Shown here one piece after another: positions 45,506-53,595 of a stretch of DNA of 64,000 nucleotides. A program made the position numbers and the translations under genes. The notes under the pieces are model-generated. The model did no database searches. It had not been told where the DNA came from and saw nothing but the letters and a program-made list of their open reading frames with translations. Location: assembly GCF_900111295.1 (NCBI RefSeq), contig NZ_FOGT01000001.1, positions 62,001-126,000 on the forward strand, given 5' to 3'. Every line of letters starts with the position of its first letter. Positions within the stretch are counted from its first letter, which is position 1. This DNA comes from Salipaludibacillus aurantiacus. GTDB lineage: Bacteria > Bacillota > Bacilli > Bacillales > Salisediminibacteriaceae.

Positions 45506-46357
45506 TTACTTTTCATCAAAGTAATACATTAACGCAAGAGCCCCCGGCCCGGTATGTGTGCTTATTATAGGGGTAGTTTCAATAATAGATATATCATCAA
45601 ATCCTGAGACATCTCTTAATGACTCTTTCAGTTGTCTCGCGAGATCTTTTGCTTCAATTTGAGCGATACCTACTCCTTTGACAACTTTATCCTGGGCTTC
45701 TTCCTGAAATTTTTTCTTCATAAATTTCAACATTTGCATGTGGGTTCTCACTTTTGTTACAGGGGTGTAAACGCCATCTTCCAATGAAGCGATCGGCTTA
45801 ATTTTCAGAAGGGAGCCGACGAAAGCCCGGCCTTTTCCTATTCTGCCGCCTTTCATTAGATACTCCAATGTATCTACCATGATGTACAGCGAACTGTTGG
45901 AACGGACTTCTTTCAGCCGTTCAACGATTTCCTCTACACTATTTCCTTCCTTAGCCATCTTTCCAGCTTCTCTCACTTGAAACCCCAGAGCAACGGAAAT
46001 AAATTGCGAGTCCACCACCGTGACTTCACTGTCTGTCATTTCTGAAGCAGTCTTAGCAGATGTATATGTGCCGCTCATCCCGCTTGACATATGGATGGAA
46101 ATAATAGAAGATCCATCTTTCCCCAGTTGATCATAAACTTCCAGAAAAGAACCTGCAGAAGGTTGTGAACTTTGAGGTATATCCTTTGCCTTTACGAGCT
46201 TTTCTGAAAACTCAGCTGATGAAATATCCACACCATCCAAGTAGGACGTCCCGTCAATTGTTACCGACAAAGGAACAACAGTGACATCCAGCTCTTTTAT
46301 TTCTTCTTTTGGTATATCTAAGGTCGAATCAGTTACAATTTTTACTTTTCCACTCAC
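45506..46357 (-). CDS. DegV family fatty-acid-binding protein
   Basis: A 283-residue DegV/FakB-type protein. It has the N-terminal KIVTDSTLDIP, SGMSGTYTSAK, and the C-terminal STHTGPGALALMYY. FakB proteins bind a fatty acid and present it to the kinase FakA for phosphorylation. Which acyl chain is bound cannot be told. The start is GTG at 46357 with AAAGGGGTG upstream; the upstream in-frame ATG-like codon lacks spacing. It is monocistronic and divergent from dgk. Confidence 0.85.
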   Translation of the reverse strand: MSGKVKIVTDSTLDIPKEEIKELDVTVVPLSVTIDGTSYLDGVDISSAEFSEKLVKAKDIPQSSQPSAGSFLEVYDQLGKDGSSIISIHMSSGMSGTYTSAKTASEMTDSEVTVVDSQFISVALGFQVREAGKMAKEGNSVEEIVERLKEVRSNSSLYIMVDTLEYLMKGGRIGKGRAFVGSLLKIKPIASLEDGVYTPVTKVRTHMQMLKFMKKKFQEEAQDKVVKGVGIAQIEAKDLARQLKESLRDVSGFDDISIIETTPIISTHTGPGALALMYYFDEK

Positions 46358-46570
46358 ATGAGCACCCCTTTTACACATCCAGATTACAATTTTATAATAC
46401 TATAGATAAAACCCAATGTTAAGTTATGGCTGTCTTTTGCATGAATTAATTAATATCGTCAAAGTCAAATAGGAGATATTTATGTTAGAATAAGAATGTT
46501 TCCGCTAAATTTCGAGCTGATTCTGCATTATTATTTACTTTATATTATTCTTGCAAGGAGGAACTCACCA

Positions 46571-47221
46571 TTGGGCAACCAGTTCGATGCTCCTTTTATT
46601 GCTATTGAAGGACCGATTGGAGTAGGAAAGACTTCATTAGCAACAAAGCTGTCGGAGCATTATCACTATTATCTCTTAAAAGAAATCGTAGATGAAAACC
46701 CTTTTCTTTCAAAATTCTATGAAGATATTGAAGAGTGGAGTTTTCAAACGGAGATGTTTTTTCTCTGCAACCGGTTTAAACAGCTGGAAGATACATATAC
46801 TCGATATTTGGCAAAGGGTCATCCTGTCGTTAGTGATTATCACATTTTTAAAAATCATTTATTCGCCAAACAAACGCTGAAAGACCATCATTTTGAAAAA
46901 TACGACAGGGTTTATAATATTTTAACTGACGATCTTCCTAAACCAAATATTATCATTTATCTGCATGCCAGTCTCCCTACGCTGCTGGACCGTATTAAAT
47001 TAAGAGGAAGGAAAATAGAACAGTCTATTGATCCTGCTTATCTTAAACAGCTCTCTTCAGATTACACTCAATTTATGAGAGATCATAACCGGGTTTATCC
47101 GCATGTCCCAGTCCTTCCATTTAATGGGGACAATATGGATTTTGTCCAGAGAGATGGTGATTTTCAGCGTATTACTGATCAGATTGATTACGCGTTAACT
47201 CATAAACGTTCATTATTATAA
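46571..47221 (+). CDS. dgk: Deoxyguanosine kinase
   Basis: A 216-residue deoxynucleoside kinase resembling B. subtilis Dgk (YaaG/YaaF pair). It shows the P-loop EGPIGVGKTSLA, WSFQTEMFFLCNRFKQLED, the catalytic region VVSDYHIFKN, and the LRGRKIE lid. It salvages purine deoxynucleosides. The start is TTG at 46571, preceded by AAGGAGG at nine bases; a longer hydrophobic reading from 46496 is not conserved. It forms an operon with dck, as in B. subtilis. Confidence 0.9.
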   Translation: MGNQFDAPFIAIEGPIGVGKTSLATKLSEHYHYYLLKEIVDENPFLSKFYEDIEEWSFQTEMFFLCNRFKQLEDTYTRYLAKGHPVVSDYHIFKNHLFAKQTLKDHHFEKYDRVYNILTDDLPKPNIIIYLHASLPTLLDRIKLRGRKIEQSIDPAYLKQLSSDYTQFMRDHNRVYPHVPVLPFNGDNMDFVQRDGDFQRITDQIDYALTHKRSLL

Positions 47222-47239
47222 ATTATTGGAGTGGCTAAT

Positions 47240-47908
47240 ATGGAACCAATTAATCACCGTCTTCCTGCCAGTGCCCTTATTACACTGGCAGGAACTGTCG
47301 GAGTGGGCAAATCGACTTTAACCAAGGCTCTTTCAGAAGCACTTGGTTTTAAATCTGCTTTTGAAAAAGTGGATGGAAATCCTTATTTGGAAGACTATTA
47401 TTCTGATTTTAAAATGTGGTCCTTTCACTTACAGATGTATTTTCTTGCCGAAAGATATAAACAGCAGAAAAGAATGTATGAAGAAGGTTTAGGCTACGTC
47501 CAGGACCGTAGTATTTATGAAGACTCCGGAATATTTGCAAGGCTGCAGTATGATCAGGGAAATATGACTGACAGGGACTTCAATACCTATTCATCCCTTT
47601 TTGAAGCCATGGTCATGTCTCCGTATTTTCCCAGACCTGATGTTTTAATATATATTGATGGCAGCTTCGAAAGTATTATGAATCGTATAAATAACCGTGG
47701 CAGAGAAATGGAAATCAATACACCAGTCACTTTTTGGGAGGATTTATATAACAGATACAGGAATTGGATTGCAGAATTTAGTGAATCTCCAGTTTTACAT
47801 TTGGATATTGATAATTATGACTGTTATGATCCATCTTCCCTCAAAGAAATCGTGTCTGCTCTTGAAGACATTCATTTAAATAAAGATATTAATTATATAA
47901 AATTATAA
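47240..47908 (+). CDS. dck: Deoxyadenosine/deoxycytidine kinase
   Basis: A 222-residue deoxynucleoside kinase matching B. subtilis Dck. It has the P-loop AGTVGVGKSTLT, WSFHLQMYFLAERYKQQ, the DRSIYED catalytic motif, and NRGREME lid arginines. It phosphorylates deoxyadenosine and deoxycytidine for dNTP salvage. The start at ATG 47240 fits GGAG spacing better than GTG 47231. It is the second gene of the dgk-dck operon and ends at a strong bidirectional terminator. Confidence 0.92.
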   Translation: MEPINHRLPASALITLAGTVGVGKSTLTKALSEALGFKSAFEKVDGNPYLEDYYSDFKMWSFHLQMYFLAERYKQQKRMYEEGLGYVQDRSIYEDSGIFARLQYDQGNMTDRDFNTYSSLFEAMVMSPYFPRPDVLIYIDGSFESIMNRINNRGREMEINTPVTFWEDLYNRYRNWIAEFSESPVLHLDIDNYDCYDPSSLKEIVSALEDIHLNKDINYIKL

Positions 47909-47944
47909 AAAGCTGGCGGACATCGGATGTCCGGCCAGCTTTTT
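47907..47944. terminator. Bidirectional terminator between dck and napF
   Basis: Stem AAAAGCTGGC plus GGACAT pairs with ATGTCC plus GCCAGCTTTT with one bulge. T-runs follow on both strands, so it ends dck (rightward) and the nap operon (leftward). Confidence 0.85.
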
Positions 47945-47947
47945 ATT

Positions 47948-48472
47948 TTACGGGTGAAAAGAAAACGGACTGACGGACTGTATACATGCATGATGGCAAA
48001 CCGCACATCCATTGCATAATTCCTGATTAAGTTCCAGACGCCCGGTTTTGTCCAGTGATAATGCTTTTTCAGGACATTTTCGTATACAGGAATCGCATAG
48101 TACCCCTTCGTATGTTAAGCAATGATGGGAATGAAATGTGACTTTCGCAAGCTCCTGCCCATTTTCCCCTGTCAGTGCATCAGTGGGGCATACCTCTGTA
48201 CATTTTCCGCACATCGTACACGGATTAACTGTTAAGTCAATATAAGGGGTAAAGGCGTAAGCAGTACCGCCTTTTTCATTAAAAAGCTTAATAATACTTT
48301 GCGGGCAAACATCCTTGCATTTCCCGCACCTTGTGCATGCTGACAGAAAAGACCATTCGGCACCTGGAGGCCGTATAATAGTTGAATCTTCCTCATAGGC
48401 AGAATTTACGAATTCTGCCAGGAACCGGAAAGATGATTTCATATTCACTTTTATAAAGTCTCTTCGGTTCAT
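47948..48472 (-). CDS. napF: NapF-type ferredoxin (nitrate reductase maturation)
   Basis: A 174-residue protein with 16 cysteines in four clusters in the NapF order: CTRCGKCKDVCP, CTMCGKCTEVCP, the split C-x7-CDSCIRKCP, and CNGCAVCHHAC. E. coli NapF is a cytoplasmic iron-sulfur protein that helps mature NapA. The N terminus NRRDFIK lacks a following hydrophobic segment, so it is not an export signal. The start at 48472 has AGGAGG at seven bases; the ATG at 48493 does not. It is the last gene of the nap operon, 17 bases after napD. Confidence 0.88.
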   Translation of the reverse strand: MNRRDFIKVNMKSSFRFLAEFVNSAYEEDSTIIRPPGAEWSFLSACTRCGKCKDVCPQSIIKLFNEKGGTAYAFTPYIDLTVNPCTMCGKCTEVCPTDALTGENGQELAKVTFHSHHCLTYEGVLCDSCIRKCPEKALSLDKTGRLELNQELCNGCAVCHHACIQSVSPFSFHP

Positions 48473-48489
48473 TAATTCCTCCTGTGTTT

Positions 48490-48750
48490 TCATGTTTCTG
48501 CCTGGGAATGGCCGGCCACTTCATCTTCAAAATTAGTATAAACGAGACAAAGGTGAGTCAGGCCGGATATTTTTGACATTCTGTCAGCTGTCTTGTAACT
48601 TTCATCTAAGGTTCGTTTTTCCAGAGTGAGAATAAATTTAGTATTGTCTATCACTTTATGAATTTCCACCCCTGAGAATTCCTCCAGCTCAGTACGGACA
48701 CGCTCCCTCTCTTTTTGTGTGAATTCTGCAATAAAGCTGGAAATGACCAT
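48490..48750 (-). CDS. napD: NapD chaperone
   Basis: An 86-residue protein of the NapD family, which binds the NapA twin-arginine signal and delays export until cofactor insertion. The fold markers are MVISSFIAEF at the start, GVEIHKV, and a second beta strand KFILTLE. It begins at 48750 with AAGGAGGTAAG upstream. A longer in-frame reading overlaps napB and should be discarded. Its place after napA and napB, with tatAC nearby, fits the role. Confidence 0.85.
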   Translation of the reverse strand: MVISSFIAEFTQKERERVRTELEEFSGVEIHKVIDNTKFILTLEKRTLDESYKTADRMSKISGLTHLCLVYTNFEDEVAGHSQAET

Positions 48751-48763
48751 AATTCTTACCTCC

Positions 48764-49165
48764 TTAATCACCGGCGTCTCTGTTGAAACCAGGCTTGTCG
48801 TCCTTCTGTTCCCCATGGCACTGTATACAGTAGGTACGGTACACGTCGTTTTCACGATTATTATCTATATAATGATCGTCTGGAAGCATGGCAGCTCCTG
48901 TATCTTCATTTTCGTGGCAAGTTAAACAGCTGGCTTCCTGCTGCTCTGCATTCCACCTGTTCACATGGTCTTCGGGCTGAACAGGAGGTGCTGAAACGAG
49001 GACCATTGTCGCCGCGTCAGCTCTTTCTTCTGTTAACTGGGGAAGCGTAAAGCTTTCAGCTTCCGCTTCTTCAGCCTCGTCATTTCCGCTGCATGCTGCC
49101 ACTGTAAATATGAAAGCGGCAGACAATAAAAGTAATAGAGTTTTAGATAATAGTAATTTAAACAT
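48764..49165 (-). CDS. napB: NapB diheme c-type cytochrome, probable lipoprotein
   Basis: A 133-residue small cytochrome with two heme-binding motifs, CLTCH and CIQCH, and further histidines (DDHY, DHVN) available as distal ligands. This is as in NapB, the electron-transfer subunit of periplasmic nitrate reductase. The N-terminal segment ends in VAAC, a good lipobox, so the mature protein is probably lipid-anchored on the outer face of the membrane. That is sensible for a Gram-positive cell with no true periplasm. The start at 49165 is used because upstream codons lie in the napA end. Confidence 0.88.
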   Translation of the reverse strand: MFKLLLSKTLLLLLSAAFIFTVAACSGNDEAEEAEAESFTLPQLTEERADAATMVLVSAPPVQPEDHVNRWNAEQQEASCLTCHENEDTGAAMLPDDHYIDNNRENDVYRTYCIQCHGEQKDDKPGFNRDAGD

Positions 49166-49176
49166 TTCCAGCCCCC

Positions 49177-51738
49177 CTAAGCCTTTTCCAGTTTTGCGGC
49201 ACATTTTTTATAATCAGGCTGTTTAGAGATTGGACAGTAGGCATCAAGCGTTGTTTCATTTATTAATGTTTCTTCAGCAAAGAAGGGTACAAATAAATAG
49301 CCTTTAGGCGGTTTTCCCCGTCCGTTTAATGTCGCTTTCACTTTTGTTTCCCCCCGCACCGTTTTAACTTTCACCCAGTCTCCTTCACTGATTTCAAGTC
49401 TCTCGGCGTCCTCTGGATGAATCTCGCAAAAAGCTTCCGGCACCGCACGATGGAGTTCAGGAACTCTTCTTGTCATAGAACCGCTGTGCCAATGCTCGAG
49501 TACTCTCCCTGTACAAAGCCAGAAGGGGTAATTATCATCTGGGATCTCAGGCGCATCCTCAAACGGCCGGAAAATAACTGATGGTTTTTTATCATCGGAC
49601 TTATAAAATGATAATTTATCATATTTCCCCTGCTCTCCAAATTCTTTAACGCCTATCTGGTCAAATCCTTCTTCCTGCGTGCCATCTGCATAACGCCACT
49701 TTGTTTCCATCCATTCTCCGTTAACTTCGCGGACAGGCCAGCATATTCCATGCTGCTTTAAATATTCATCATAAGGAGCAAGCTGCTTAGCTTTCGTTTT
49801 TAACTTTTCCCCAAGCTCCTGAACATCTATACTTTCATGTAAATGAGGGCTGGAGAATTTTCTGTATTCTTCCCATACATTTCGGCAGACCTCTGTCTGA
49901 TCAGCTTTCAAATCACCCGTTTTATCGTCCCATATGTCTGTTCCGCCTTTACCGAATAACAAATCAAACGCATCCTGGCCTCCGATTTTTTTACCTTCCA
50001 ATACACGTTTAGCGACTTGGACTAATGCCCATAAATCCCATTTAGCTTCTCCAGGCGGCTCTGTACATTTCTCAAAAATAGCATTTCTCCGCTCTGCGTT
50101 TCCAAACATCCCTTCTCTTTCAACCCACATAGCTGCAGGCAGTACCACATTAGCCATTTCGGTAGACCGAGTCGGGTAGACTTCGCTTACGACGATAAAC
50201 GCATCGAGAACTCCTTTTCCATCCTCATCAACTCCGCGGTATCTGTTGGCTTTGGGCATGGTCTGGCCCCAGTTATTTGACATGCTCCATAGAAAATTAA
50301 CTTTTCCGTTTGCAAGTTCTCTAAACATTTTCACGGTATGAAAACCCGGCTCACTTATATCTTCAAGGTACCCTTCAGGCAGATTCCATATCATCTCTGC
50401 AAACCGGCGGTGATCAGGATTGTTGACCACCAGATCCGCGGGAAGCCTGTGTGAGAAAACCCCAACTTCCCGAGCGGTCCCGCAGGCGCTCGGCTGACCG
50501 GTTAATGAAAAAGGTCCGCTTCCAGGCTTGCTGATTTTCCCGGTCAATAAATGAATGTTATATATTAAGTTGTTCATCCATGTCCCTCTTGTATGCTGGT
50601 TAACCCCCATAGTCCACGTAGACATGATTTTTTTATCCGGGTCTGCAAATTCTTTTGCCAGCGCTTCCAACTGTTCTCTTGGTACGCCTGAAATTTCTTC
50701 CACATAGTCTAACGTATATGGATCCACCATTTGTTTAAATTCTTGAAAACTGACGTTCCATGACTCTGTTGCTGCTGCTCCTTTTTCTGTTTCATCATAA
50801 TCATCTTCAAGTGAATGCCCTAAATCTTCCGTTCCTGCTTTAAACTGGCAATGCTCTTCTACAAATGTTTTATCATAGGCCTCATGTTCAATTAAATATC
50901 TTATTATTCCATTGGCGATAGCCAAATCTGTCTGAGGCCTGAAAATTAATGTTTCTTCGGCAGCTTCTGACGTACGGGAGTAGCGGGTCGTTAGATCATA
51001 ATGTTTGACGTGGTCGGCAGTCTGTTTTCTGTGCAAGAGTCTTGAATATAAAACCGGATGCATTTCCGCCATATTAGCTCCCCATGTTACAAATACATCT
51101 GCTTTGTCCAAGTCTTCGTAACAGCCCATCGGCTCATCTGATTGAAAAGTGCTCATGAAGCCCGTGACAGCGCTTGCCATACAGAGTCGGGCATTTGGGT
51201 CTATATTATTATTTAACAGTCCTGCTTTCCAAAGTTTGCTTGAAATATATCCTTCATGAATTGTCTGCTGGCCTGATCCCCAAAATGCTATAGACTGGGG
51301 ATCTTTTTCGTGGGATTTTCTTAAGTTATCAGCAATTAGATCCAGCGCTTCTTCCCAGCTCGCTTCCCTGAACCCTTCCATCGTCCCTTTTTTATTATTA
51401 TCTTCCCTGATCAGCGGCTTAGTCAGCCTGTCTTTTCCGTACATAACTTTGCCCAGATAATAGCCTTTAATACAGTTTAACCCTTTGCTTGATCTGTTTT
51501 CAGGATCTCCTTTAACAGAAATTACTTTTCCCTCTTTAATGCCTATCTGTACGCCGCAGCCGGTACCGCAGTATCTGCAGACACCTGTTTTCCATTCATC
51601 AGGCTCAACTGACAGCTTACCTTCAGCCGCAGCTCTCATCTGTTCAGTTTCTCTGACGACAGGTTTCGAACAGCCTGCAGCTGCTAATGCTGCTGTCACT
51701 GCTGAGGCTTTCAGCAAGCTTCTCCTCGAAACTTTCAT
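49177..51738 (-). CDS. napA: Periplasmic-type nitrate reductase catalytic subunit NapA
   Basis: An 853-residue molybdenum bis-MGD enzyme reducing nitrate to nitrite. The twin-arginine signal is SRRSLLK (residues 4-10), with AAAGC ending at Cys23, a possible lipobox. Cys54, 57, 61 and 89 bind [4Fe-4S]. NARLCMASAV carries Cys186, the molybdenum ligand diagnostic of Nap, not formate dehydrogenase. The C-terminal domain has LCTGRVLEHWHSGSMTRR and YLFVPFFAEETLIN, typical of Nap. AAGGAGG precedes the ATG. The gene heads napA-napB-napD-napF and is preceded by an Fnr-type promoter. Confidence 0.93.
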   Translation of the reverse strand: MKVSRRSLLKASAVTAALAAAGCSKPVVRETEQMRAAAEGKLSVEPDEWKTGVCRYCGTGCGVQIGIKEGKVISVKGDPENRSSKGLNCIKGYYLGKVMYGKDRLTKPLIREDNNKKGTMEGFREASWEEALDLIADNLRKSHEKDPQSIAFWGSGQQTIHEGYISSKLWKAGLLNNNIDPNARLCMASAVTGFMSTFQSDEPMGCYEDLDKADVFVTWGANMAEMHPVLYSRLLHRKQTADHVKHYDLTTRYSRTSEAAEETLIFRPQTDLAIANGIIRYLIEHEAYDKTFVEEHCQFKAGTEDLGHSLEDDYDETEKGAAATESWNVSFQEFKQMVDPYTLDYVEEISGVPREQLEALAKEFADPDKKIMSTWTMGVNQHTRGTWMNNLIYNIHLLTGKISKPGSGPFSLTGQPSACGTAREVGVFSHRLPADLVVNNPDHRRFAEMIWNLPEGYLEDISEPGFHTVKMFRELANGKVNFLWSMSNNWGQTMPKANRYRGVDEDGKGVLDAFIVVSEVYPTRSTEMANVVLPAAMWVEREGMFGNAERRNAIFEKCTEPPGEAKWDLWALVQVAKRVLEGKKIGGQDAFDLLFGKGGTDIWDDKTGDLKADQTEVCRNVWEEYRKFSSPHLHESIDVQELGEKLKTKAKQLAPYDEYLKQHGICWPVREVNGEWMETKWRYADGTQEEGFDQIGVKEFGEQGKYDKLSFYKSDDKKPSVIFRPFEDAPEIPDDNYPFWLCTGRVLEHWHSGSMTRRVPELHRAVPEAFCEIHPEDAERLEISEGDWVKVKTVRGETKVKATLNGRGKPPKGYLFVPFFAEETLINETTLDAYCPISKQPDYKKCAAKLEKA

Positions 51739-51779
51739 AGGATCCCTCCTTAATTTTAATAACGGTTTAACTTATCTAT

Positions 51780-51821
51780 ATTGTATAAAGGAGGGTAAAT
51801 TAAAAAAGTGATAAAAATCAC
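51780..51821 (-). promoter_or_regulatory. Fnr/CRP-type class II promoter of the nap operon
   Basis: On the minus strand the palindrome GTGA-TTTTTA-TCAC (51821-51808) lies upstream of the -10 hexamer TACAAT (51785-51780). Placing the hexamer at -12 to -7 sets the start at 51773. The palindrome centre (51814.5) then falls exactly at -41.5, the canonical activator position. The leader is about 35 bases. Confidence 0.75.
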
Positions 51822-51916
51822 GTATAGCTAATATTTTTTAAAAATATGAAAAGTTAGTGAAAGAGTAACCAGACAACACGCTTCACGCTTTATTTTTGTT
51901 AACCGTAAAACTGTTT

Positions 51917-51969
51917 CCGGCCTTCAAAGCCATCTTATCCCGCCCCTTCTGAAATGGCTTTCAGGCCGG
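51917..51969. repeat. Imperfect inverted repeat upstream of the nap promoter
   Basis: CCGGCC-TTC-AAAGCCAT and ATGGCTTT-CA-GGCCGG form two helices with a small internal loop around a 20-base loop. A T-run occurs at 51981-51987 on the plus strand. The role is unknown. Confidence 0.45.
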
Positions 51970-52051
51970 CTCTGATTAGTTTTTTTGCTGCCTGATTTAC
52001 GTGGCGAGGTGAGAGTGTTATTTAATGACAATTTTTTGAAATTAATAAAAA

Positions 52052-52091
52052 ACTGTGTTTCAGGCAGCTGTCAGGCTGCCAAAAACACAGT
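52052..52091 (-). terminator. Terminator of tatA-tatC
   Basis: Outer ACTGTGTTT/AAACACAGT and inner GGCAGC/GCTGCC helices, followed on the minus strand by TTTTTTATT. It isolates tatAC from the downstream nap promoter. Confidence 0.85.
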
Positions 52092-52109
52092 GTAAAGTAA
52101 GTAGTATAG

Positions 52110-52850
52110 TTAACTGCCGGATTCTTCGGTACTTTCCTTTTCCCTTTTCAGCTTTCGCCTGTAAACAATCTTCGACATGTTAATACTGATTTCATAAAGA
52201 AGCAATAACGGAATAATAACTAATACATCCGAAATAAAATCAGGCGGCGAAATAAGAACACTGACGACAATTAATGCAAAATAAGCGTATTTACGGTTTT
52301 TCCTCATCGCCTCAGGACTGATTATTCCAATACTTGTTAGAAACATAACAACAAGCGGCATCTCAAATAATATACTGAACGGGAGGGTCATACGGAGGAC
52401 AAACTGAAAATACTTATCTGCTGTAAACATGGTTTCAAATGTTCCGCTTCCAAGATCTATAAGAAAGTTCAGGACAATCGGCAATACAACAAAGTAGCCG
52501 AATGCCAGACCACCCGCAAATAAAATAAATGAAGCAGGCACATAAATAATAGTGGCTCTCTTTTCTTTTTCAGTTAATGCAGGTTTAACAAACAGCCAGA
52601 TTTGAAAAATCAACACCGGAACAGTCAGTGCAAGAGCAAGAACCGCCGCAATTGTAAAATAAATAATTATAATATCCAAAGGACCCAGTACAGCTAAGGT
52701 CATCTCAAGATCCTTTGTAAACCATTCGTAAATATCCCTCACAAAAATAAAGACCCCGATAAAGAAGACGATAAAAGCTCCTAACACGATCATTATTCTT
52801 GTCCGCAGTTCATCCAAATGGTCCAGGATGTTCATGTTTTGATCAGTCAT
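52110..52850 (-). CDS. tatC: Sec-independent translocase subunit TatC
   Basis: A 246-residue, six-segment membrane protein. It recognises twin-arginine signals and, with TatA, exports folded cofactor-containing proteins. The N-terminal HLDELRTR motif and the loop region ALTEKEKR are characteristic. The start at 52850 follows AAGGAGA; the upstream reading has no such site. tatA precedes it. The pair lies directly upstream of napA, whose product needs Tat export, so a dedicated Tat pair for Nap is likely. The C-terminal tail is charged. Confidence 0.93.
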   Translation of the reverse strand: MTDQNMNILDHLDELRTRIMIVLGAFIVFFIGVFIFVRDIYEWFTKDLEMTLAVLGPLDIIIIYFTIAAVLALALTVPVLIFQIWLFVKPALTEKEKRATIIYVPASFILFAGGLAFGYFVVLPIVLNFLIDLGSGTFETMFTADKYFQFVLRMTLPFSILFEMPLVVMFLTSIGIISPEAMRKNRKYAYFALIVVSVLISPPDFISDVLVIIPLLLLYEISINMSKIVYRRKLKREKESTEESGS

Positions 52851-52918
52851 CGCTGGTCTCTCCTTAAACATGAAAAAGATGTAAGATGGAAGACACCTCA
52901 CACCTCTTCGTCTATAAT

Positions 52919-53116
52919 TTATCGTTGGTCATCCGATTTTTTGCCATTTACTGATTCATCATCATCATCTTTTGTAAGATCTTTTGTAGAATTCTTAAAT
53001 TCCTTTAATGTCTGGCCCATCGCTTTACCTATCTCCGGAAGCTTTTTAGGCCCGAATATCACTAACGCGATTACAAGTATTAATATTAAACCGGGAATTC
53101 CAATATTGGATAACAT
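52919..53116 (-). CDS. tatA: Sec-independent translocase subunit TatA
   Basis: A 65-residue protein with one N-terminal membrane helix, the hinge [14 protein letters not shown], an amphipathic helix, and an acidic-basic tail. These are standard TatA features, with no TatB extension, as in Bacillus minimal TatA-TatC systems. The start at 53116 is chosen because a GGGGGG tract lies upstream. tatC follows 68 bases downstream. Confidence 0.92.
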   Translation of the reverse strand: MLSNIGIPGLILILVIALVIFGPKKLPEIGKAMGQTLKEFKNSTKDLTKDDDDESVNGKKSDDQR

Positions 53117-53226
53117 ACTAACCCCCCCAACCTTAATCTCAAACTGCAAGTATTACACTCTCTATTATAAAGGCTAAGACAGGATTTTACTATAAACATA
53201 CTAAATTCTCAAATAAAGTTCATATT

Positions 53227-53595
53227 TCATTCACTTAGTGACAATGAATTAAGTAATTCTTCGATGGGTACGCCTGCTCCAAACCCTATTGCATCTCCTT
53301 CTCTCACTTCAGGGATATGCTCTTCGGAAAAAGTTATTTCTCCAATCAGTTGTAATTCCTCTTCCTCCAGTTCGTTTTTAAGAGGAGCTTCCTGTTTCTT
53401 ACTTTCACTTTCATTAGAGACTCCGGGAGTATCAGAGACATCCCTGCTCACTGAAGATCCCGAGTCACTGTCCGCCTCATAGTTTTCTATTTCTGCCGTT
53501 TCACCAAGACGGTCAATGGATATTAAATTAAAAAATACCCCCCAGACTGCAAACGTCATGGCAAAAAACACACCTAAAGTTACCCACTTTATCAT
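53227..53595 (-). CDS. Hypothetical membrane-anchored acidic protein
   Basis: A 122-residue protein with one N-terminal membrane segment (about residues 5-25) followed by an acidic, serine-rich linker and a short C-terminal domain (QLIGEITFSEEHIPEVREGDAIGFG). It is probably exposed outside the cell. The start at 53595 has a GAGATGAGG-like site; an earlier ATG lies at 53613. No family is recognised. It lies 110 bases upstream of tatA on the same strand and could be co-transcribed with it. Confidence 0.55.
   Translation of the reverse strand: MIKWVTLGVFFAMTFAVWGVFFNLISIDRLGETAEIENYEADSDSGSSVSRDVSDTPGVSNESESKKQEAPLKNELEEEELQLIGEITFSEEHIPEVREGDAIGFGAGVPIEELLNSLSLSE

Larger units (their letters stand above)
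51739..52109. other. 371-base regulatory gap between tatC and napA
   Basis: Contains the nap promoter with its Fnr/CRP-like palindrome (51780-51821), a 50-base imperfect inverted repeat (51917-51969), and the tatAC terminator (52052-52091). No reading frame with a ribosome binding site was found. Confidence 0.65.

Noticed and set aside
48446-48472. NapF N terminus as a Tat signal
   Set aside because: NRRDFIK is not followed by a hydrophobic segment, and E. coli NapF has a similar non-exported start.
48751-48855. N-terminal extension of napD
   Set aside because: It overlaps napB, while AAGGAGGTAAG directly precedes the ATG at 48750 where the NapD family begins.
49177-51738. The large molybdoenzyme as a second formate dehydrogenase
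   Set aside because: It has the Nap-type NARLCMASAV motif and sits with napB, napD and napF. Formate dehydrogenases have Sec/Cys followed by HxPSVAGL.
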